In this document: in pieces, positions 33,551-40,822 of the stretch
How positions within the stretch are numbered: position 1 is the stretch's first letter
Layout of the letters: each line of letters opens with the position of its first letter
Assembly: GCA_036399175.1 (NCBI GenBank)
Contig: DASWNP010000031.1
Span: 1 to 44,160, forward strand
Source: DASWNP01 sp036399175
Lineage (GTDB): Bacteria; Acidobacteriota; Blastocatellia; Pyrinomonadales; Pyrinomonadaceae
Direction of reading: 5' to 3'
Length of the DNA: 44,160 nucleotides
Translations under genes and position numbers: made by a program
The notes under the pieces: generated by a model
The model's input: the letters and a program-made list of their open reading frames with translations, nothing else
Databases searched by the model: none
What the model was told of the DNA's origin: nothing

Positions 33551-33764
33551 ATTCAATAATTCGCAGCAGGTGCGGAACCATCAGGACGTAGCCGCGCATC
33601 GCGGGCGTGTCGGGACGCTCGACGATTTGATTGAGCTTCGTCAGGCCGACGCTGCGGATAATCTCTTTCTGATTCTTCGGAAAACCGATGGCGCTGCGGT
33701 AATACTGAATGCGAATCTTCGCGCCGCCGCCCTCGCCCGTCTGTTCTTTATTCTCGCCAGCCAT
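33549..33764 (-). CDS. rpmD: 50S ribosomal protein L30
   Basis: A protein of 71 residues from the ATG at 33764 (MAGENKEQTGEGGG), preceded by GAGGTTTG; earlier codons are not part of it. The L30 fold reads KIRIQYYRSAIGFPKNQKEIIRSVGLTKLNQIVERPDTPAMRGYVLMVPHLLRIIE. The first 15 residues are an acidic, glycine-rich extension. It lies between rpsE and rplO; heptad hairpins flank it on both sides. Confidence 0.96.
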   Translation of the reverse strand: MAGENKEQTGEGGGAKIRIQYYRSAIGFPKNQKEIIRSVGLTKLNQIVERPDTPAMRGYVLMVPHLLRIIE

Positions 33765-33780
33765 TTCAAACCTCGTCAAA

Positions 33781-33860
33781 AGTGAATGGTAAACGGTGAA
33801 TGGTGAATAGATAAAACCTGTCTTATCTATTTACCATTTACCATTTACTATTTACCGTTC
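33781..33860. repeat. Heptad-repeat hairpin (words TGGTAAA, TGGTGAA)
   Basis: Left arm (33781-33814) AGTGAAT GGTAAAC GGTGAAT GGTGAAT AGATAA; right arm (33823-33860) TTATCTA TTTACCA TTTACCA TTTACTA TTTACCG TTC. The loop AACCTGTC is very short. It lies between rpsE (stop 33861) and rpmD, with the rpmD ribosome site just beyond. Confidence 0.9.
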
Positions 33861-34367
33861 CTATAGTTCTTCGACCTGCTTGCCGCGCAGGCGCGCGACT
33901 TCGAGCGGGTCTTTCATGTTGAGGAGGCCGTCGAAGGTTGCGCGCACGACGTTGTGCGGGTTGGTCGAGCCGAGCACCTTCGTGCGAACGTCGTGGACGC
34001 CTGCGGCCTGCATGACGGCGCGCACCGCGCCCCCGGCAATCACGCCCGTACCTTCCGAAGCGGGCTTCATCAAAACGCGCCCCGCGCCGTGCTCGCCGAT
34101 GAGCGGGTGCGGCAAGGTGTTATTGATGAGCGGCACGCGAATCAGATTCTTCTTCGCCGCCTCGATGCCCTTCTTGATGGCGAGCGGCACTTCGCGCGCT
34201 TTGCCCGTGCCGAAGCCGACGTGGCCTGCGCCGTCGCCGACGACGACGAGCGCCGCAAAACTCAGGTTCTTTCCGCCCTTGACGACCTTCGTCACGCGGT
34301 TGATTGCTATTACCTGGTCGGCCAGGTCAAGTCCGGCTGCTGAAATACGTTGTCTCGGTTGTCGCAT
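33861..34367 (-). CDS. rpsE: 30S ribosomal protein S5
   Basis: A protein of 168 residues. The N-terminal double-stranded RNA-binding region AINRVTKVVKGGKNLSFAALVVVGDGAGHVGFGTGKAREVPLAI (about 21-64) and the C-terminal fold with HGAGRVLMKPASEGTGVIAGGAVRAVMQAAG are complete. S5 sits near the decoding centre and mRNA entry. It starts MRQPRQRISAAGLDLADQ, typical length. It lies between rplR and rpmD; its ATG at 34367 is 13 bases from the rplR stop. Confidence 0.97.
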   Translation of the reverse strand: MRQPRQRISAAGLDLADQVIAINRVTKVVKGGKNLSFAALVVVGDGAGHVGFGTGKAREVPLAIKKGIEAAKKNLIRVPLINNTLPHPLIGEHGAGRVLMKPASEGTGVIAGGAVRAVMQAAGVHDVRTKVLGSTNPHNVVRATFDGLLNMKDPLEVARLRGKQVEEL

Positions 34368-34380
34368 CTCTTAAAAATTC

Positions 34381-34800
34381 CTATGAAGCTTGTGCGGCGG
34401 CCTCTTCCGTCGCCGTCTCGCCCTGCGGCTGCTGAACTTCGCCTTTGTTCAACCCGGCTTCGCGCACGGCGTCGGCGAGCGCCTTGACGCGCCCGTGATA
34501 ACGATAGCCGCCCCGGTCGAACACCACGTTGTCGATGCCCCGGCTGAGAGCGCGCTCGGCAATAATCTGCCCGATGCGGCGCGCGGCCTCGACGTTGCCG
34601 CCGGTCGTCCCGCGCAAATCCTTCTCGGTGGTCGAAGCAGACACGAGAGTCTGCCCTCGCTCGTCGTCGATAATCTGCGCGTAGATGTGATTCAGGCTGC
34701 GGTAGACGGCAAGGCGCGGGCGCTCCGCCGTGCCCTGCACCTTCCGGCGAATGCGCTTGTGCACCGCCCTGCGAACCGTTGCTCTATCTTTCTGTGCCAT
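34381..34800 (-). CDS. rplR: 50S ribosomal protein L18
   Basis: A protein of 139 residues. The L18 body includes VHKRIRRKVQGTAERPRLAVYRSLNHIYAQIIDDERGQTLVSASTTEKDL and GGYRYHGRVKALADAVREAGL, the 5S rRNA-binding fold. A short extra acidic/alanine tail of about 20 residues (VQQPQGETATEEAAAQAS) follows. GAGGTT lies just before the ATG and is directly attached to the heptad hairpin that follows rplF. Confidence 0.96.
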   Translation of the reverse strand: MAQKDRATVRRAVHKRIRRKVQGTAERPRLAVYRSLNHIYAQIIDDERGQTLVSASTTEKDLRGTTGGNVEAARRIGQIIAERALSRGIDNVVFDRGGYRYHGRVKALADAVREAGLNKGEVQQPQGETATEEAAAQAS

Positions 34801-34809
34801 AAGAACCTC

Positions 34810-34892
34810 AAATGATGAATGCGAAATGATGAATGATGAATGAAAGACAAATGCTTTCTAATTCATCATTCCGCATTCATCGTTCATCATTT
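34810..34892. repeat. Heptad-repeat hairpin (word AATGATG)
   Basis: Left arm (34810-34843) AATGATG AATGCGA AATGATG AATGATG AATGA; right arm (34861-34892) ATTCATC ATTCCGC ATTCATC GTTCATC ATTT. The loop is AAGACAAATGCTTTCTA. It runs from the rplF stop (34893) to the GAGGTT ribosome site of rplR. Confidence 0.92.
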
Positions 34893-35453
34893 CTACTTCC
34901 CTGTCTTGCCCGGTCGCAGTTTCAGGGGCACGTCGGCGTAGCGCACGCCTTTGCCCTTGTAGGGGTCGGGCTTGCGCAGGTTGTGCATCTCGGCGGCGAC
35001 CTGTCCGAGCTTCTGCTTGTCGATGCTTGTGAGCGTCAGCGTCACCTGATACTGCGGAATCGAAGACTTCGCAGGGACGCGCTCGCTTCTGACTTCGACG
35101 CCCTCGGGCAGAGGAAACTCAATCGGGTGCGAATAGCCGAGAGAGAAGACGATGCGCTTGGCCTGCACGTCGGCCTTGTAGCCGACGCCGACGACATCCA
35201 TCTGCTTCGTGAAGCCTTCGGTCACGCCGACGATGGCGTTATTTGCGAGCGCACGCCCGAGTCCGTGCTGCGCCGCCAGCTCGTCCGACGTGCGCTCGGC
35301 CTGCAACTGGTCGCCGTCGAGCTTGAAAGTGATGCCCTCCGGGACGGGCGTCCGCAGAGTGCCTTTCGGCCCCTTCACTTCCAGCTCCCGCTCCCGAATC
35401 GTCACCGTCACGCCCTTCGGAACCGTGATAGCTTTCTTTCCAATACGAGACAT
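34893..35453 (-). CDS. rplF: 50S ribosomal protein L6
   Basis: A protein of 186 residues, starting MSRIGKKAITVPKGVTVTI. It has two similar L6 domains; the second carries the typical end KLGQVAAEMHNLRKPDPYKGKGVRYADVPLKLRPGKTGK. L6 lies near the sarcin-ricin loop and factor-binding site. A GAGGTTTT ribosome site adjoins the hairpin upstream (35465-35539). It lies between rpsH and rplR in spc order. Confidence 0.97.
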   Translation of the reverse strand: MSRIGKKAITVPKGVTVTIRERELEVKGPKGTLRTPVPEGITFKLDGDQLQAERTSDELAAQHGLGRALANNAIVGVTEGFTKQMDVVGVGYKADVQAKRIVFSLGYSHPIEFPLPEGVEVRSERVPAKSSIPQYQVTLTLTSIDKQKLGQVAAEMHNLRKPDPYKGKGVRYADVPLKLRPGKTGK

Positions 35454-35464
35454 AACAAAACCTC

Positions 35465-35539
35465 AGTGAGCAGTGAGCGGTAAGCGGTGAGCGGTTTTAA
35501 GCATTTAGCTGCTTACCGCTCACTGCTTACTGCTTACTA
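35465..35539. repeat. Heptad-repeat hairpin (words AGTGAGC, GGTAAGC)
   Basis: Left arm (35465-35494) AGTGAGC AGTGAGC GGTAAGC GGTGAGC GG; right arm (35508-35539) GCTTACC GCTCACT GCTTACT GCTTACTA, including the rpsH stop codon (35537-35539). Confidence 0.9.
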
Positions 35540-35929
35540 ATAGATTTGTGCCAGCACTTCGCCGCCGACGTTTTCGCGGCGCGCGCGCTTGCCGCTCATC
35601 AGGCCGCGCGAGGTCGAGATGATGCTGACGCCGTAGCCGCCGAGCACCGGGCGAATCTCCTGCGAGCCCATGTAGACGCGGCGGCCGGGGCGCGAGACGC
35701 GCGACAGATGCGAAATCGAAGACGTGCCTCGCGCGTCGTAGCGCAGGAAAATGCGTATGTTTTTCCTGACGCCTTCGCCCTTGATGACGAAGTTGTTGAT
35801 GTAGCCCTCTTCCTTGAGAATGCGGGCAATCTCCAGTTTCAATTTCGACGCCGGGATGTCCACGCGCGAGTGCTTGGCGGCAATCGCGTTGCGCATCCTC
35901 GATAGCATGTCGGCAATAGGATCAGTCAT
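35537..35929 (-). CDS. rpsH: 30S ribosomal protein S8
   Basis: A protein of 130 residues. MTDPIADMLSRMRNAIAAKHSRVDIPASKLK (1-31) and the end SIISTSRGLMSGKRARRENVGGEVLAQIY are the family signatures. S8 binds helix 21 of 16S rRNA and in many bacteria represses the spc operon. GGAG precedes the ATG. The stop codon TAG lies in the arm of the heptad hairpin 35465-35539. Confidence 0.97.
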   Translation of the reverse strand: MTDPIADMLSRMRNAIAAKHSRVDIPASKLKLEIARILKEEGYINNFVIKGEGVRKNIRIFLRYDARGTSSISHLSRVSRPGRRVYMGSQEIRPVLGGYGVSIISTSRGLMSGKRARRENVGGEVLAQIY

Positions 35930-35945
35930 TACTCAAAACTCCAAT

Positions 35946-36022
35946 AAGCAATCAGCTCTCAGCAATCAGCCTTCAGCCCGAGCATTCAAAGCTGAATGCT
36001 GACGGCTGATTGCTGAGTGCTT
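35946..36022. repeat. Heptad-repeat hairpin (words CAATCAG, CTCTCAG)
   Basis: Left arm (35946-35977) CAATCAG CTCTCAG CAATCAG CCTTCAG C; right arm (35990-36022) GCTGAAT GCTGACG GCTGATT GCTGAGT GCTT. It fills the gap between rpsN (stop 36025) and the GGAG ribosome site of rpsH. It is followed two intercistronic gaps later by a closely similar copy at 36227. Confidence 0.9.
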
Positions 36023-36024
36023 CT

Positions 36025-36210
36025 TTACCAGCTCGACTTGACGACGCCCGGAATCTGCCCTTGCAGCGCCAGCTCGCGGAAGCAGATACGACAGAGCTTG
36101 AACTTGCGCAGGTAGCCGCGCGGTCTGCCGCAACGCTTGCAGCGCGTGTAGGCGCGTGAAGAGAACTTCGGTTTCCGGTTCGCCTTTGCGATTAGCGATT
36201 TCTTTGCCAT
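36025..36210 (-). CDS. rpsN: 30S ribosomal protein S14, zinc-type (RpsZ)
   Basis: A protein of 61 residues, MAKKSLIAKANRKPKFSSRA... with CKRCGRPRGYLRKFKLCRIC: four cysteines in two CxxC pairs, the zinc-binding short S14. It ends GQIPGVVKSSW. S14 lies in the 30S head. It lies between rplE and rpsH. The ATG has TAGGTT upstream, adjoining the following hairpin. Confidence 0.97.
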   Translation of the reverse strand: MAKKSLIAKANRKPKFSSRAYTRCKRCGRPRGYLRKFKLCRICFRELALQGQIPGVVKSSW

Positions 36211-36226
36211 GAATCTTTAACCTAAC

Positions 36227-36308
36227 GAGCAATCAGCTCTCAGCAATCAGCCTTCAGCCAGAGCAATCAGTTTTAAGCTGACTGCTGAGAGCTGATTGCT
36301 GAAAGCTT
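36227..36308. repeat. Heptad-repeat hairpin (words CAATCAG, CTCTCAG)
   Basis: Left arm (36227-36259) CAATCAG CTCTCAG CAATCAG CCTTCAG CC; right arm (36275-36308) AGCTGAC TGCTGAG AGCTGAT TGCTGAA AGCTT, ending at the rplE stop codon. The left arm matches that of 35946 almost exactly, suggesting a recent copy. Confidence 0.9.
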
Positions 36309-36850
36309 TATTGACGGAACGGCATGCCGAGCGCCTTGAGAAGGGCGCGCGCCTGCTCGTCGTTGCGCGCGGTGGTGACGATAGAGATGTTCATGCCGCG
36401 CGTTTTGTCCACTTTGTTGAAATCAATCTCGGGGAAAATCAACTGGTCGCGGATGCCGAGCGTGTAGTTGCCGCGTCCGTCGAAGGCTTTGGGCGAGACC
36501 CCCCGAAAGTCTCTGACGCGCGGCAGCGCGACGGAGACGAGGCGGTCGAGAAACTCGTACATCCTGTCGCCCCGGAGCGTGACCATCGTGCCGATGGGCA
36601 TGCCCTGTCGGAGCTTGAAGGCGGCGATGGATTTCTTGGCGCGCGTCGTGACGGGCTTCTGCCCGGCGATGGCCGTCAGCTCGTCTGCCGCCGTGTCGAT
36701 AATCTTGGCGTTGCTGATGGCTTCGCCCATGCCCATGTTGATGACGATTTTTTCGAGTCGCGGCGTCGCCATCGGGTTCGTGATGTTGAACTCCTTGGCG
36801 AGCGCGGGCGCAATCTCGTTTCTATAACGCTCTTTTAATCTGGCTGCCAT
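36308..36850 (-). CDS. rplE: 50S ribosomal protein L5
   Basis: A protein of 180 residues, with CGGAGAAAG before the ATG. It starts MAARLKERYRNEIAPALAKEF and carries the 5S rRNA-binding core with MGMGEAISNAKIIDTAADELTAIAGQKPVTTRAKKSIAAFKLR and the end NISIVTTARNDEQARALLKALGMPFRQ. L5 contacts the P-site tRNA and 5S rRNA. Its TAA stop sits at the boundary of the hairpin 36227-36308. The gap to rplX (36851-36957) holds a small CCGGG stem and no gene. Confidence 0.97.
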   Translation of the reverse strand: MAARLKERYRNEIAPALAKEFNITNPMATPRLEKIVINMGMGEAISNAKIIDTAADELTAIAGQKPVTTRAKKSIAAFKLRQGMPIGTMVTLRGDRMYEFLDRLVSVALPRVRDFRGVSPKAFDGRGNYTLGIRDQLIFPEIDFNKVDKTRGMNISIVTTARNDEQARALLKALGMPFRQ

Positions 36851-36957
36851 TTTCTTTCTCCGGGCCTCATCTTTCGCCCCGGGTCTCGGCGACGCTCTCG
36901 GTCGTCAGGCCGTTTCCGGGGATGGGGCGCTAAATGCGTTTCTCTTCTAAAAGCTTC

Positions 36958-37302
36958 TTATGATTTGTCGAGCACGCTGCCGCGCGTCGAGACTCGCGTC
37001 TTCGAGCCGTCGTCGTTCATTTCGTAGCGGACGCGCGTGGGCTTGCCCGTCTGCGGGTCGATTAGCTGCACGTTCGAGATGTCGATGAAAGCCTCTCGGT
37101 CGATGATGCCGCCGCCGCGATTGTTCTGCGGGTTGGCGCGCTGGTGCTTCTTTTGCATGGCGATGCCTTCGACCTTGACGCGACCCTCGGCAGGCTTCAC
37201 TTCAAGCACGCGCCCGCGCTTGCCGTTATCGCGCCCGGCGATAACGACCACCTGATCGCCCTTGCGTATCTTCGAGCGTTTTGTTCCTCTTGCTGCTGCC
37301 AC
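36958..37302 (-). CDS. rplX: 50S ribosomal protein L24
   Basis: A protein of 114 residues starting at GTG 37302 with GGAGGTGATT inside the end of rplN, two bases from the rplN stop, so it is translationally coupled. The KOW motif is KGDQVVVIAGRDNGKRGRVLEVKPAEGRVKVEG (about 14-46), then the strand IDISNVQLIDPQTGKPTRVRYEM. L24 starts 50S assembly. The basic C-terminal tail is slightly long. Confidence 0.96.
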   Translation of the reverse strand: MAAARGTKRSKIRKGDQVVVIAGRDNGKRGRVLEVKPAEGRVKVEGIAMQKKHQRANPQNNRGGGIIDREAFIDISNVQLIDPQTGKPTRVRYEMNDDGSKTRVSTRGSVLDKS

Positions 37303-37304
37303 TG

Positions 37305-37676
37305 TTAAATCACCTCCGGCGCGAGTGAAACGATTTTCATAAAGTTGCGCTCGCGCAGCTCGCGTGCGACGGGGCCGAAGACGCGCGTCCCGATGGGCGT
37401 GCCGTCCTCTTTGATGAGCACCGCCGCGTTCTGGTCGAAGCGGATGTAAGTCCCATCCTTGCGGCGCACCTCTTTGCGCGTGCGCACGATGACGGCGTTA
37501 TGAACCGTGCCCTTCTTGACCGCGCCGTCGGGCGATGCCTCTTTGACCGTCACCTTTATCTTGTCGCCGAGGCTGGCGGTGCGTCCCGTCGAGCCGCCGA
37601 TGCCCATAATCATCTCGACGCGCCGCGCACCTGAATTGTCCGCCACTTCCAGCGACGTTTGCATCTGAATAGCCAT
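37305..37676 (-). CDS. rplN: 50S ribosomal protein L14
   Basis: A protein of 123 residues: MAIQMQTSLEVADNSGARRVEMIMGIGGST, typical, ending FGPVARELRERNFMKIVSLAPEVI. L14 forms the intersubunit bridge and is the target of RsfS, encoded at 19616-20155 in this window. GAGGATTGAG precedes the ATG. The gene's end carries the Shine-Dalgarno of rplX. Confidence 0.97.
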   Translation of the reverse strand: MAIQMQTSLEVADNSGARRVEMIMGIGGSTGRTASLGDKIKVTVKEASPDGAVKKGTVHNAVIVRTRKEVRRKDGTYIRFDQNAAVLIKEDGTPIGTRVFGPVARELRERNFMKIVSLAPEVI

Positions 37677-37687
37677 TGCTCAATCCT

Positions 37688-37764
37688 CGTAAATCGTCAA
37701 TCGTAAATCGTCAATAGTTAAAAACTGTTCTTTCTATTTACGATTGACGATTTACCATTCACTA
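37688..37764. repeat. Heptad-repeat hairpin (words CGTAAAT, CGTCAAT)
   Basis: Left arm (37688-37717) CGTAAAT CGTCAAT CGTAAAT CGTCAAT AG; right arm (37734-37764) CTATTTA CGATTGA CGATTTA CCATTCA CTA, including the rpsQ stop (37762-37764). The loop is TTAAAAACTGTTCTTT. It ends beside the GAGGATT ribosome site of rplN. Confidence 0.9.
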
Positions 37765-38157
37765 TTTTTCTGCCTTCTGAACAATCTCGACGACGCGCCA
37801 GCGCTTGCGAGCCGAGAGGGGACGCGTCTCGATGATGCGCACCTTGTCGCCGATGGCCGCATCCATTTCGTTATGCGCCATAAACTTCGACGTGCGGCGC
37901 ACGTAGCGTCGATACTTCGGATGCTTGATGAGACGGTCAACCCTGACGACGACCGTCTTCTGCATCTTGTCGGAGGCGACGATGCCGATTTTCTCCGAGC
38001 GATGACGGCGCTTACCGGCCTCGGTGCCGGAAGCGTTGCCCGCCTGCGAATCGACGTTCGGCGCAATCTCGTGCGCCAGCCCCTCGCCCGAGGGAATCTC
38101 CTGCGCCGCCTGCTCATCGCTCGCGCGCCCGGCCTCTTGTGTGTTCTCTTCTGCCAT
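37762..38157 (-). CDS. rpsQ: 30S ribosomal protein S17 with an acidic N-terminal extension
   Basis: A protein of 131 residues; normal S17 has about 85. Residues 1-50 (MAEENTQEAGRASDEQAAQE...) are acidic and low in hydrophobic residues, an extension not seen in standard S17. The S17 core starts near RRHRSEKIGIVASDKMQKTVVVRVDRLIKHPKYRRYVRRTSKFMAHNEM and contains the OB-fold and CKIGD-like IGDKVRIIETRPLSARKRW. GAGGTT with good spacing supports the long start, but an internal start cannot be excluded. The stop lies in a heptad arm. Confidence 0.95.
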   Translation of the reverse strand: MAEENTQEAGRASDEQAAQEIPSGEGLAHEIAPNVDSQAGNASGTEAGKRRHRSEKIGIVASDKMQKTVVVRVDRLIKHPKYRRYVRRTSKFMAHNEMDAAIGDKVRIIETRPLSARKRWRVVEIVQKAEK

Positions 38158-38166
38158 AACAACCTC

Positions 38167-38257
38167 AAATGATGAATGCGGAATGATGAATGATGAATGA
38201 AAGACGAAATGCTTTCTGCTTTTAATTCACACTGCCGCGTTCATCGTTCATCATTTA
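38167..38257. repeat. Heptad-repeat hairpin (word AATGATG)
   Basis: Left arm (38167-38200) AATGATG AATGCGG AATGATG AATGATG AATGA; right arm (38224-38257) ATTCACA CTGCCGC GTTCATC GTTCATC ATTTA, including the rpmC stop. The loop AAGACGAAATGCTTTCTGCTTTT is nearly the reverse complement of the one at 13605. Confidence 0.92.
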
Positions 38258-38479
38258 TTTCGTTGCCTGCTGCTGCGCGCCGATGGCGCGCTGACGCATC
38301 ATGGTCTTGATGCGCGCGAGCGTCTTCTTTTCGCGGCGCACGGTTTTGACGGCGTCCATCTCGCCGAGCGCGAGCTTGAAGTTCAGGCGAAACAGAGACT
38401 CCTTCAAACGCGCGGCCTCTTCGTTCAGCTCTTCGTCCGAAAGCTCTTGCAGGCGCGTCACCTCATCACGTCTCTTCAT
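38255..38479 (-). CDS. rpmC: 50S ribosomal protein L29
   Basis: A protein of 74 residues: MKRRDEVTRLQELSDEELNEEAARLKESLFRLNFKLALGEMDAVKTVRREKKTLARIKTMMRQR, an all-helical L29 with GGAGGCGC in the end of rplP as its ribosome site, two bases after the rplP stop. L29 lies at the exit tunnel next to the signal recognition site. It has a short glutamine-rich end. The TAA stop is in the following heptad hairpin. Confidence 0.96.
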   Translation of the reverse strand: MKRRDEVTRLQELSDEELNEEAARLKESLFRLNFKLALGEMDAVKTVRREKKTLARIKTMMRQRAIGAQQQATK

Positions 38480-38481
38480 AT

Positions 38482-38910
38482 CTAAACAGCGCCTCCTTCC
38501 TGCTCCGCGCGGGTCACAAACTTGGTTTTGATGGGAAGCTTCTGCGCCGCCAGACGCATCGCTTCGCGCGCCACGTCTTCGCTGACGCCCTCAATCTCGT
38601 AGAGAATCCTGCCGGGCTTAACGACCGCCACCCAGTATTCGGGCGCGCCCTTGCCTTTGCCCATACGCGTTTCCGCAGGCTTCTTCGTCACAGGCTTATC
38701 GGGAAACATGCGAATCCAGATTTTTCCGCCGCGCTTGATGTGGCGCGTCATGGCGATGCGCGCGGCCTCAATCTGCCTGTCCGTTATCCACGCCGGTTCG
38801 AGACATTTCAAACCGTACTCACCGAAGCTAATCGACCCGCCGCGATTCGCCACACCATTCATGCGACCGCGCATCTGCTTTCGGTGCTTAACCTTCTTCG
38901 GCATCAACAT
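38482..38910 (-). CDS. rplP: 50S ribosomal protein L16
   Basis: A protein of 142 residues: MLMPKKVKHRKQMRGRMNGVANRGGSISFGEYGLKCLEPAWIT, then RHIKRGGKIWIRMFPDKPVTKKPAETRMGKGKGAPEYWVAVVKPGRILYEIEGV, all family signatures, including the conserved arginine that can be hydroxylated in some bacteria. L16 is needed for tRNA accommodation in the 50S A site. Its end overlaps the rpmC ribosome site. Confidence 0.97.
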   Translation of the reverse strand: MLMPKKVKHRKQMRGRMNGVANRGGSISFGEYGLKCLEPAWITDRQIEAARIAMTRHIKRGGKIWIRMFPDKPVTKKPAETRMGKGKGAPEYWVAVVKPGRILYEIEGVSEDVAREAMRLAAQKLPIKTKFVTRAEQEGGAV

Positions 38911-38928
38911 GATGAATGCTCACCTCTT

Positions 38929-39004
38929 AAATCGTGAATCGTGAATCGTAAATAGTGAGAAGACGAAAAACATCTATTCACGATTTACGATTTACCATTT
39001 ACGG
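38929..39004. repeat. Heptad-repeat hairpin (words CGTGAAT, CGTAAAT)
   Basis: Left arm (38929-38958) AAATCGT GAATCGT GAATCGT AAATAGT; right arm (38973-39004) CTATTCA CGATTTA CGATTTA CCATTTA CGG. The loop contains GAAGACGAAAAACA. It lies between the rpsC stop (39008) and rplP, near the GAGGTGAG ribosome site. Confidence 0.9.
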
Positions 39005-39007
39005 CTT

Positions 39008-39799
39008 TTATCCCCTGTCTCCGCGAGGGCGACGGTCTCCCCTGTCGCCACGTGCGCCTTCGCCGCCTTCACGCTCGCGGCGCGTGCGCGGGCGTCTTTC
39101 GCGTCCGTCGCCCCTATCGCCGCGCGTTTCGTTAATCGGGTCTGTGGCCGTGCCGCGCGCCATCGCCGCCTTCGGGTCGAGAATCTCGCCCCTGTAAATC
39201 CAGACCTTGACGCCGATGCGCCCGAAGGTCGTGTTGGCTTCGGCGAAGCCGTAGTCGATGTCTGCGCGAAGCGTGTGGAGCGGGAGGCGTCCCTGCAAGT
39301 ACCACTCGCTGCGCGCAATCTCAGCGCCGTTCAGACGCCCCGAGACCTTGACCTTGATGCCCTGCCCGCCGAAGCGAAGCGTCTCTTCGACCGACTTGCG
39401 CATGGCGCGACGGAAGGCGATGCGCTTCTCAAGCTGCGCCGCGATTTTCTCGGCCTGAAGCTGCGCGTTCAACTCAGGCTTGTGTATCTCCTGAATCGAG
39501 ACGAGCACTTCGCGCCCGGTGCGCGAAGAGATGTCGGCCTTGAGCTTGTCAATCTCCGCGCCTTTGCGTCCGATGATGATGCCGGGGCGCGAAGTGTAGA
39601 TGATGAGCTTGAGGCGGTTGGCCGCGCGCTCGACATCGACGTGCGAGACGCCCGCGCCCGCGAAACGCGCCTTCATGCTGGCCTTCAGCTTGAGGTCTTC
39701 AAGCAGGTAATCGCCGTACTGTTTCTTCGCAAACCAGTGCGAATGCCAGTCTTTGTTATAGCCGAGGCGGAAGCCGTAAGGATGAACTTTCTGACCCAC
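39008..39799 (-). CDS. rpsC: 30S ribosomal protein S3 with a basic RGD-rich C-terminal tail
   Basis: A protein of 263 residues starting at GTG 39799 (MGQKVHPYGFRLGYNKDWHSHWF) with GGGAGAAG upstream. The KH domain lies near IIYTSRPGIIIGRKGAEIDKL (about 70-90) and the C-terminal S3 domain includes GGQGIKVKVSGRLNGAEIARSEWYLQGRLPLHTLRADIDYGFAEANTTFGRIGVKVWIYRGEIL. Beyond the usual end a tail of about 45 residues (RGDGRERRPRTRREREGG and repeats of GDRGDRR) is unusual, arginine and acid rich. S3 forms part of the mRNA entry channel. It is 15 bases after the rplV stop. Confidence 0.97.
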   Translation of the reverse strand: MGQKVHPYGFRLGYNKDWHSHWFAKKQYGDYLLEDLKLKASMKARFAGAGVSHVDVERAANRLKLIIYTSRPGIIIGRKGAEIDKLKADISSRTGREVLVSIQEIHKPELNAQLQAEKIAAQLEKRIAFRRAMRKSVEETLRFGGQGIKVKVSGRLNGAEIARSEWYLQGRLPLHTLRADIDYGFAEANTTFGRIGVKVWIYRGEILDPKAAMARGTATDPINETRGDRGDGRERRPRTRREREGGEGARGDRGDRRPRGDRG

Positions 39800-39814
39800 A
39801 ATCTTCTCCCAACT

Positions 39815-40351
39815 TTATTCTTGAGACGTTGTTTCGCTCGCGCCTTCAGTCGTCGCCGAAGCGTTTGACTGAGGACGGGGTTTTCTCTCGCTCTTCGTGG
39901 CGGAAGCCTTCGCGCCCTGCTGCTGCGGTTTGCCCGCGCGGTCGGCAGCCTGTCTTCTCGAAGAGCCTTTGCCTTTCGAGTTCTTCGTCGCCGCGCGTTC
40001 GTCAGACGAAAGCAGCACGGTGACGTGACAGAAGTGGCGCTGCTCGCGGTAGGCTCGACCCTGCGGCGCGGGACGCATGCGGCGACGGTTCTTCGTCGGC
40101 CCCATATCGACGAAAGCGGCTTTAACCCAAAGGTCATCAGGGTCAACCACGACGTTGGCCTTCTCCGCCGCCTCGGTCGCATTCGCCACGGCCGAGCGCA
40201 CGCATTTCTCGATGCTCTCGGCGGCGCGCTTCTGCGTAAAACGCAACACGGCCAAAGCCTCGTTGACGTTCTTGCCGCGAATCATGTCGATGACGAGCCG
40301 CGCCTTCTGCGCCGACCCGCGTAAATATCTCGCACTCGCTCTAGCTTCCAT
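39815..40351 (-). CDS. rplV: 50S ribosomal protein L22 with a long C-terminal tail
   Basis: A protein of 178 residues; standard L22 is about 110-120. The core MEARASARYLRGSAQKARLVIDMIRGKNVNEALAVLRFTQKRAAESIEKCVRSAVANATEAAEKANVVVDPDDLWVKAAFVDMGPTKNRRRMRPAPQGRAYREQRHFCHVTVLLSSDE carries the loop lining the exit tunnel. After residue 118 a tail rich in K, R, S, A and Q of 60 residues follows. GAGGTTTGAG precedes the ATG. It lies between rpsS and rpsC. Confidence 0.96.
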   Translation of the reverse strand: MEARASARYLRGSAQKARLVIDMIRGKNVNEALAVLRFTQKRAAESIEKCVRSAVANATEAAEKANVVVDPDDLWVKAAFVDMGPTKNRRRMRPAPQGRAYREQRHFCHVTVLLSSDERAATKNSKGKGSSRRQAADRAGKPQQQGAKASATKSERKPRPQSNASATTEGASETTSQE

Positions 40352-40362
40352 GACTCAAACCT

Positions 40363-40438
40363 CGTGAATCGTAAATCGTAAATCGTCAATAGAAGGCCTG
40401 CTGAACGCAGTTACCTATTCACGATTGACGATTTACTA
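40363..40438. repeat. Heptad-repeat hairpin (words CGTGAAT, CGTAAAT, CGTCAAT)
   Basis: Left arm (40363-40392) CGTGAAT CGTAAAT CGTAAAT CGTCAAT AG; right arm (40415-40438) CTATTCA CGATTGA CGATTTA CTA, which includes the rpsS stop. It begins directly at the rplV ribosome site. Confidence 0.9.
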
Positions 40439-40729
40439 TCTCGCTACTTTCGACGACTTCTCGGCCTTCGTGCCCGCGTGGCCTTTGAAGGTGCGCGTCG
40501 GCGCAAACTCGCCGAGCTTGTGCCCGACCATGTTCTCCGTCACGTAGACGGGCAGATGACGTTTGCCGTTGTGAACGGCGAAAGTGAGTCCGACCATGTC
40601 GGGCGTGATGGTCGAGCGCCGCGACCAGGTCTTGATGGCCGGCGGACGATTCCCGCTCTCACGAATCCTGTCCACCGCCTTCTGCAAGTAACCGTCAACG
40701 AACGCGCCTTTTTTAACTGAACGTGCCAT
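40436..40729 (-). CDS. rpsS: 30S ribosomal protein S19
   Basis: A protein of 97 residues: MARSVKKGAFVDGYLQKAVDRIRESGNRPPAIKTWSRRSTITPDMVGLTFAVHNGKRHLPVYVTENMVGHKLGEFAPTRTFKGHAG, complete, then a short basic tail. S19 forms a head complex with S13. GAGGTTGAT precedes the ATG, adjoining the hairpin after rplB. The TAG stop is the end of a heptad arm. Confidence 0.97.
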   Translation of the reverse strand: MARSVKKGAFVDGYLQKAVDRIRESGNRPPAIKTWSRRSTITPDMVGLTFAVHNGKRHLPVYVTENMVGHKLGEFAPTRTFKGHAGTKAEKSSKVAR

Positions 40730-40738
40730 ATCAACCTC

Positions 40739-40819
<81 letters not shown>

Positions 40820-40822
<3 letters not shown>

